Assembly: GCA_905215205.1 (NCBI GenBank)
Contig: CAJMPK010000066.1
Location: 1 to 7,732, forward strand
Direction: 5' to 3'
Origin: an uncultured bacterium
GTDB lineage: Bacteria > Actinomycetota > Coriobacteriia > Coriobacteriales > Coriobacteriaceae
DNA length: 7,732 nucleotides
In this document: positions 5,950-7,732 of the stretch, one piece after another
Numbering within the stretch: the first letter of the stretch is position 1
How the letters are laid out: every line of letters starts with the position of its first letter
Notes under the pieces: model-generated
The model's database searches: none
The model's input: the letters and a program-made list of their open reading frames with translations, nothing else
Told to the model about the DNA's origin: nothing
Made by a program: the position numbers and the translations under genes

Positions 5950-6414
5950 TTAGAAGTGACGGCGGATGGCGTCGACCATGCCCTGGGGCGTGGTCTGGCC
6001 GAGCACGTCGGCTGCGGCATCGGCGTCCATAAAGATGTTCATGAGCGCCTGCAGGGCCTCGACCTGACCGCCCGGCTCGGCGATGCCCAGATTGATGACG
6101 ATCTGCGCCGGCACCGGAGCGCCCATGCCAGCCATAGCGTTAAATGTCACGGGCGCGGCGGGCTTCACCACCGCGATATAGGGCTTGGCCACAAATCCCG
6201 GATCGGTATGCGGAATGGCAATGTTTGCCGCCGGCATGGCAAGACCCGTGGGATAGGCATCCTCGCGCGTGCGAACGGCGTCGAGCCAACCGGACGCAAT
6301 GTAGCCACGTGGTGCAAGCTCGCCCTCGAGCCGCGCAAACACCTCATCCGGCGTTGCACACTCCCAATCAAAAAACACCAGCTCAGGCGTAAACAGAGCT
6401 TCGTTATCCGCCAT
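5950..6414 (-). CDS. PTS EIIA-type phosphocarrier protein (GatA/fructose-type fold)
   Basis: A 154-residue protein matching the PTS EIIA type-2 domain, closest by eye to galactitol-type GatA. In a normal system it accepts phosphate from HPr on a histidine and passes it to a IIB domain in the cytoplasm. The active-site motif is intact: AIPHTDP with His69. It is preceded by TREDAYPTGLAMP (49-61), the usual lead-in, and followed by a core with VTFNAMAGMG. No membrane segment is seen. Start ATG at 6414 has GAGAGAGGTG just upstream. No IIB, IIC or sugar-metabolism gene lies nearby, and both neighbours are housekeeping genes, so it is an orphan. It may serve a PTS encoded elsewhere or act as a regulatory phosphoprotein. 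Confidence 0.88.
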   Translation of the reverse strand: MADNEALFTPELVFFDWECATPDEVFARLEGELAPRGYIASGWLDAVRTREDAYPTGLAMPAANIAIPHTDPGFVAKPYIAVVKPAAPVTFNAMAGMGAPVPAQIVINLGIAEPGGQVEALQALMNIFMDADAAADVLGQTTPQGMVDAIRRHF

Positions 6415-6432
6415 GCGCTCACCTCTCTCACC

Positions 6433-6488
6433 TAGTCACCTGCGACGTTCTTGAATGACCAGTCGTTAAAGAACGTCGCAGGTGACTA
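6433..6488. repeat. Perfect 20-bp inverted repeat before the IIA gene
   Basis: Bases 6433-6452 and 6469-6488 are exact inverted copies with core CACCTGCGACGTTC, around a 16-base loop (6453-6468). The near arm ends 18 bases before the IIA start codon, directly next to its ribosome binding site; the far arm is two bases from the purN terminator T-rich tract. There is no T run after it for the IIA direction. Its sequence is unrelated to the GGGGACAG elements. It could be a second dispersed repeat family, an RNA hairpin controlling IIA translation, or a large operator. Confidence 0.8.
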
Positions 6489-6490
6489 CC

Positions 6491-6534
6491 CAAAACAAAA
6501 GGTGGCCACGCGCGCCTTGGCGCCAATGACCACC
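6491..6534 (-). terminator. Rho-independent terminator after purN
   Basis: On the minus strand GGTGGTCA (6534-6527) pairs with TGGCCACC (6508-6501), with one wobble. An inner GCGCC/GGCGC stem follows a small mismatch bulge. The run TTTTGTTTTG (6500-6491) comes next. It begins 32 bases past the purN stop and separates the purine genes from the IIA gene. Confidence 0.8.
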
Positions 6535-6566
6535 CTGACTACTCGGCTAAATTGTACTGTGCGCCG

Positions 6567-7268
6567 CTAGCCGCGAGGCGCGTCAATTGCGACCTTGCCG
6601 CTCTCCAGCACGTGGACGCGGCCGTCGGCGAGCATTTGCACGACCTCGGGATACAGCACGTGCTCAATCGCGTGGATGTGCTCCTCGAGCGTGTCGACAT
6701 CCCAACCTTCCTCGACAGCCAGCGCGCGCTGGGCGATGATGGGGCCGTTGTCGTAGATCTCGTTGGCAAAGTGCACGGTCACGCCGGTCACCTTGACGCC
6801 GCGAGCAAACGCATCGTCAATCGCATGGGCACCGGTAAAGCTCGGCAGCAGTGCCGGATGCAGGTTGACCACGCGGTTGGGAAACGCCGCCAGCAGAGGC
6901 GTGTGCACCATGCGCATGTAGCCGGCCATGACCACATACTCGCAGCCGCGCTCGAGAAGCTCGTGCGCGATGATCTCGTCGGCGGCGATGGGGTCGGCAT
7001 AGACATCCTTGGACAGCGTGAGCGTCTGGATGCCCGCGCGCTCAGCGCGCTGCAAACCCTTAGCCGAAGGACGGCTCGACACCACAAGCTCAATCGAAGC
7101 GTTGAGCTTGCCGGCAGCGATCAGATCGATCAGCGCCTGCAGGTTGGTACCCGAACCGCTGATGAGCACACCGATCTTGAGTGGCTCGGCCGTATCGGTG
7201 CCGGTCGGACGGGTGTAGGGCACAAAGCCCAGGCCCTCGGCAGCAGCCATCTGCTCGTTAGCGCTCAT
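6567..7268 (-). CDS. purN: Phosphoribosylglycinamide formyltransferase
   Basis: A 233-residue GAR transformylase, transferring a formyl group from 10-formyltetrahydrofolate to glycinamide ribonucleotide in de novo purine synthesis in the cytoplasm. The phosphate-binding start of the fold is KIGVLISGSGTNLQAL (31-46). The catalytic triad known for the family is visible: Asn135 and His137 in NLHPALLPSF, and Asp173 in YDNGPII. GAHAIDDA and VTVHFANE are also typical. It carries an extra N-terminal segment of about 30 residues (with EGLGFVPYTRP) before the fold, so it is longer than the usual form of about 190-210 residues. The start at 7268 overlaps the end of purM by 11 bases with AAGGTCG upstream; an alternative ATG at 7250 would shorten it by six residues and remove the overlap. 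Confidence 0.95.
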   Translation of the reverse strand: MSANEQMAAAEGLGFVPYTRPTGTDTAEPLKIGVLISGSGTNLQALIDLIAAGKLNASIELVVSSRPSAKGLQRAERAGIQTLTLSKDVYADPIAADEIIAHELLERGCEYVVMAGYMRMVHTPLLAAFPNRVVNLHPALLPSFTGAHAIDDAFARGVKVTGVTVHFANEIYDNGPIIAQRALAVEEGWDVDTLEEHIHAIEHVLYPEVVQMLADGRVHVLESGKVAIDAPRG

Positions 7269-7732
7269 CGGAGTACACGACCTTACCGGAGCCCTCGACG
7301 CACTCGCCCACGCGGAACGGCTTCTCGCCCAGCGCGACCAGAGCCTCGGTCACCGCGGCCTCGTCCTCGGGGGCGACGATCAGGCACAGTCCAACGCCCA
7401 TGTTGAAGGTCTTGCACGCCTCGTTGGGCGCAAGCTCGGCCTGGCGCGACACATAGGTGATGACGGGCGGAACGTCCCAACCCATCTCGGCACCGTTGCG
7501 GGTGACCACGGCGTCGACGTCGTCGGCGAGCGCGCGGTTGAGGTTCTCGGTAATACCGCCGCCAGTGATGTGGGCGATGGCGTGCACCGGAGCGCCGCCG
7601 CGGAGCAGCTCAAGAACCGGCTTGACGTAGATGCGCGTGGGGGCCAGCAGAGCGTCTGCCAGCGATGCACCACCAAGCTCCTCGAGCGGGCGGCTCAGCT
7701 CCTCGGCCTTAGCGGCGGCCTCCGGCGTGCCC
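7258..7732 (-). CDS. purM: Phosphoribosylformylglycinamidine cyclo-ligase, 3' part
   Basis: The C-terminal 157 or so residues of AIR synthetase; the rest lies beyond the right edge. The enzyme closes the imidazole ring, converting FGAM to AIR with ATP, in de novo purine synthesis. Reading in from the edge, the frame gives LLAPTRIYVKPVLELL, then AHITGGGITENLNRAL, which contains the glycine-rich family signature. The end has NMGVGLCLIV followed by a short tail ending SGKVVYSDER. The frame is open to the window boundary with no stop. It is followed by purN with an 11-base overlap, a common purM-purN arrangement that suggests translational coupling and one transcript. Confidence 0.95.
   Translation of the reverse strand, partial: GTPEAAAKAEELSRPLEELGGASLADALLAPTRIYVKPVLELLRGGAPVHAIAHITGGGITENLNRALADDVDAVVTRNGAEMGWDVPPVITYVSRQAELAPNEACKTFNMGVGLCLIVAPEDEAAVTEALVALGEKPFRVGECVEGSGKVVYSDER

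Noticed and set aside
6552..7406. Plus-strand open frame (284 codons) opposite purN and the purM end
   Set aside because: Catalytic motifs of PurN are on the minus strand; this frame ends in an arginine/proline-rich run typical of shadow translation.

Overview
The window is GC-rich bacterial chromosome in which every convincing gene lies on the minus strand, so transcription runs from high to low coordinates. Protein style suggests an actinobacterial gut commensal of the Coriobacteriia, probably Collinsella or a relative. This rests on the polar amino-acid ABC transporter with a Tat-type lipoprotein, a GatA-like PTS IIA, a PrsA-like foldase with a basic N-terminus, strong G/C third positions and many GGGGACAG palindromes. 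It is inference from recognition, not from a search. I see no rRNA, tRNA, CRISPR array or transposase gene.

Layout in transcription order. (1) 7732-6567: the 3' part of purM (cut by the right edge) overlaps purN, giving two steps of de novo purine synthesis; a hairpin plus T-rich run at 6491-6534 ends the unit. (2) 6414-5950: a single PTS EIIA-type gene with no IIB or IIC partner nearby, with a perfect 20-bp inverted repeat just before its ribosome binding site. (3) 5779-4061: a membrane-anchored parvulin-type foldase followed by a YqeY/GatB-domain protein, closed by a strong intrinsic terminator at 4000-4032. (4) 3784-83: a complete polar amino-acid ABC importer (ATPase, substrate-binding lipoprotein, two permeases) with tight spacing, followed after 48 bases by a cytidylate kinase-like protein that may belong to the same transcript.

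The intergenic spaces are more unusual than the genes. Four of them carry GGGGACAG/CTGTCCCC palindromic elements. Two copies share a near-identical stretch (3893-3910 and 5852-5868), and another copy is related in the opposite orientation (43-64). One is a perfect 26-bp stem. This looks like a dispersed REP/MITE-like family. The inverted repeat at 6433-6488 has unrelated sequence and may be a second family. No intergenic stretch exceeds 300 bases.
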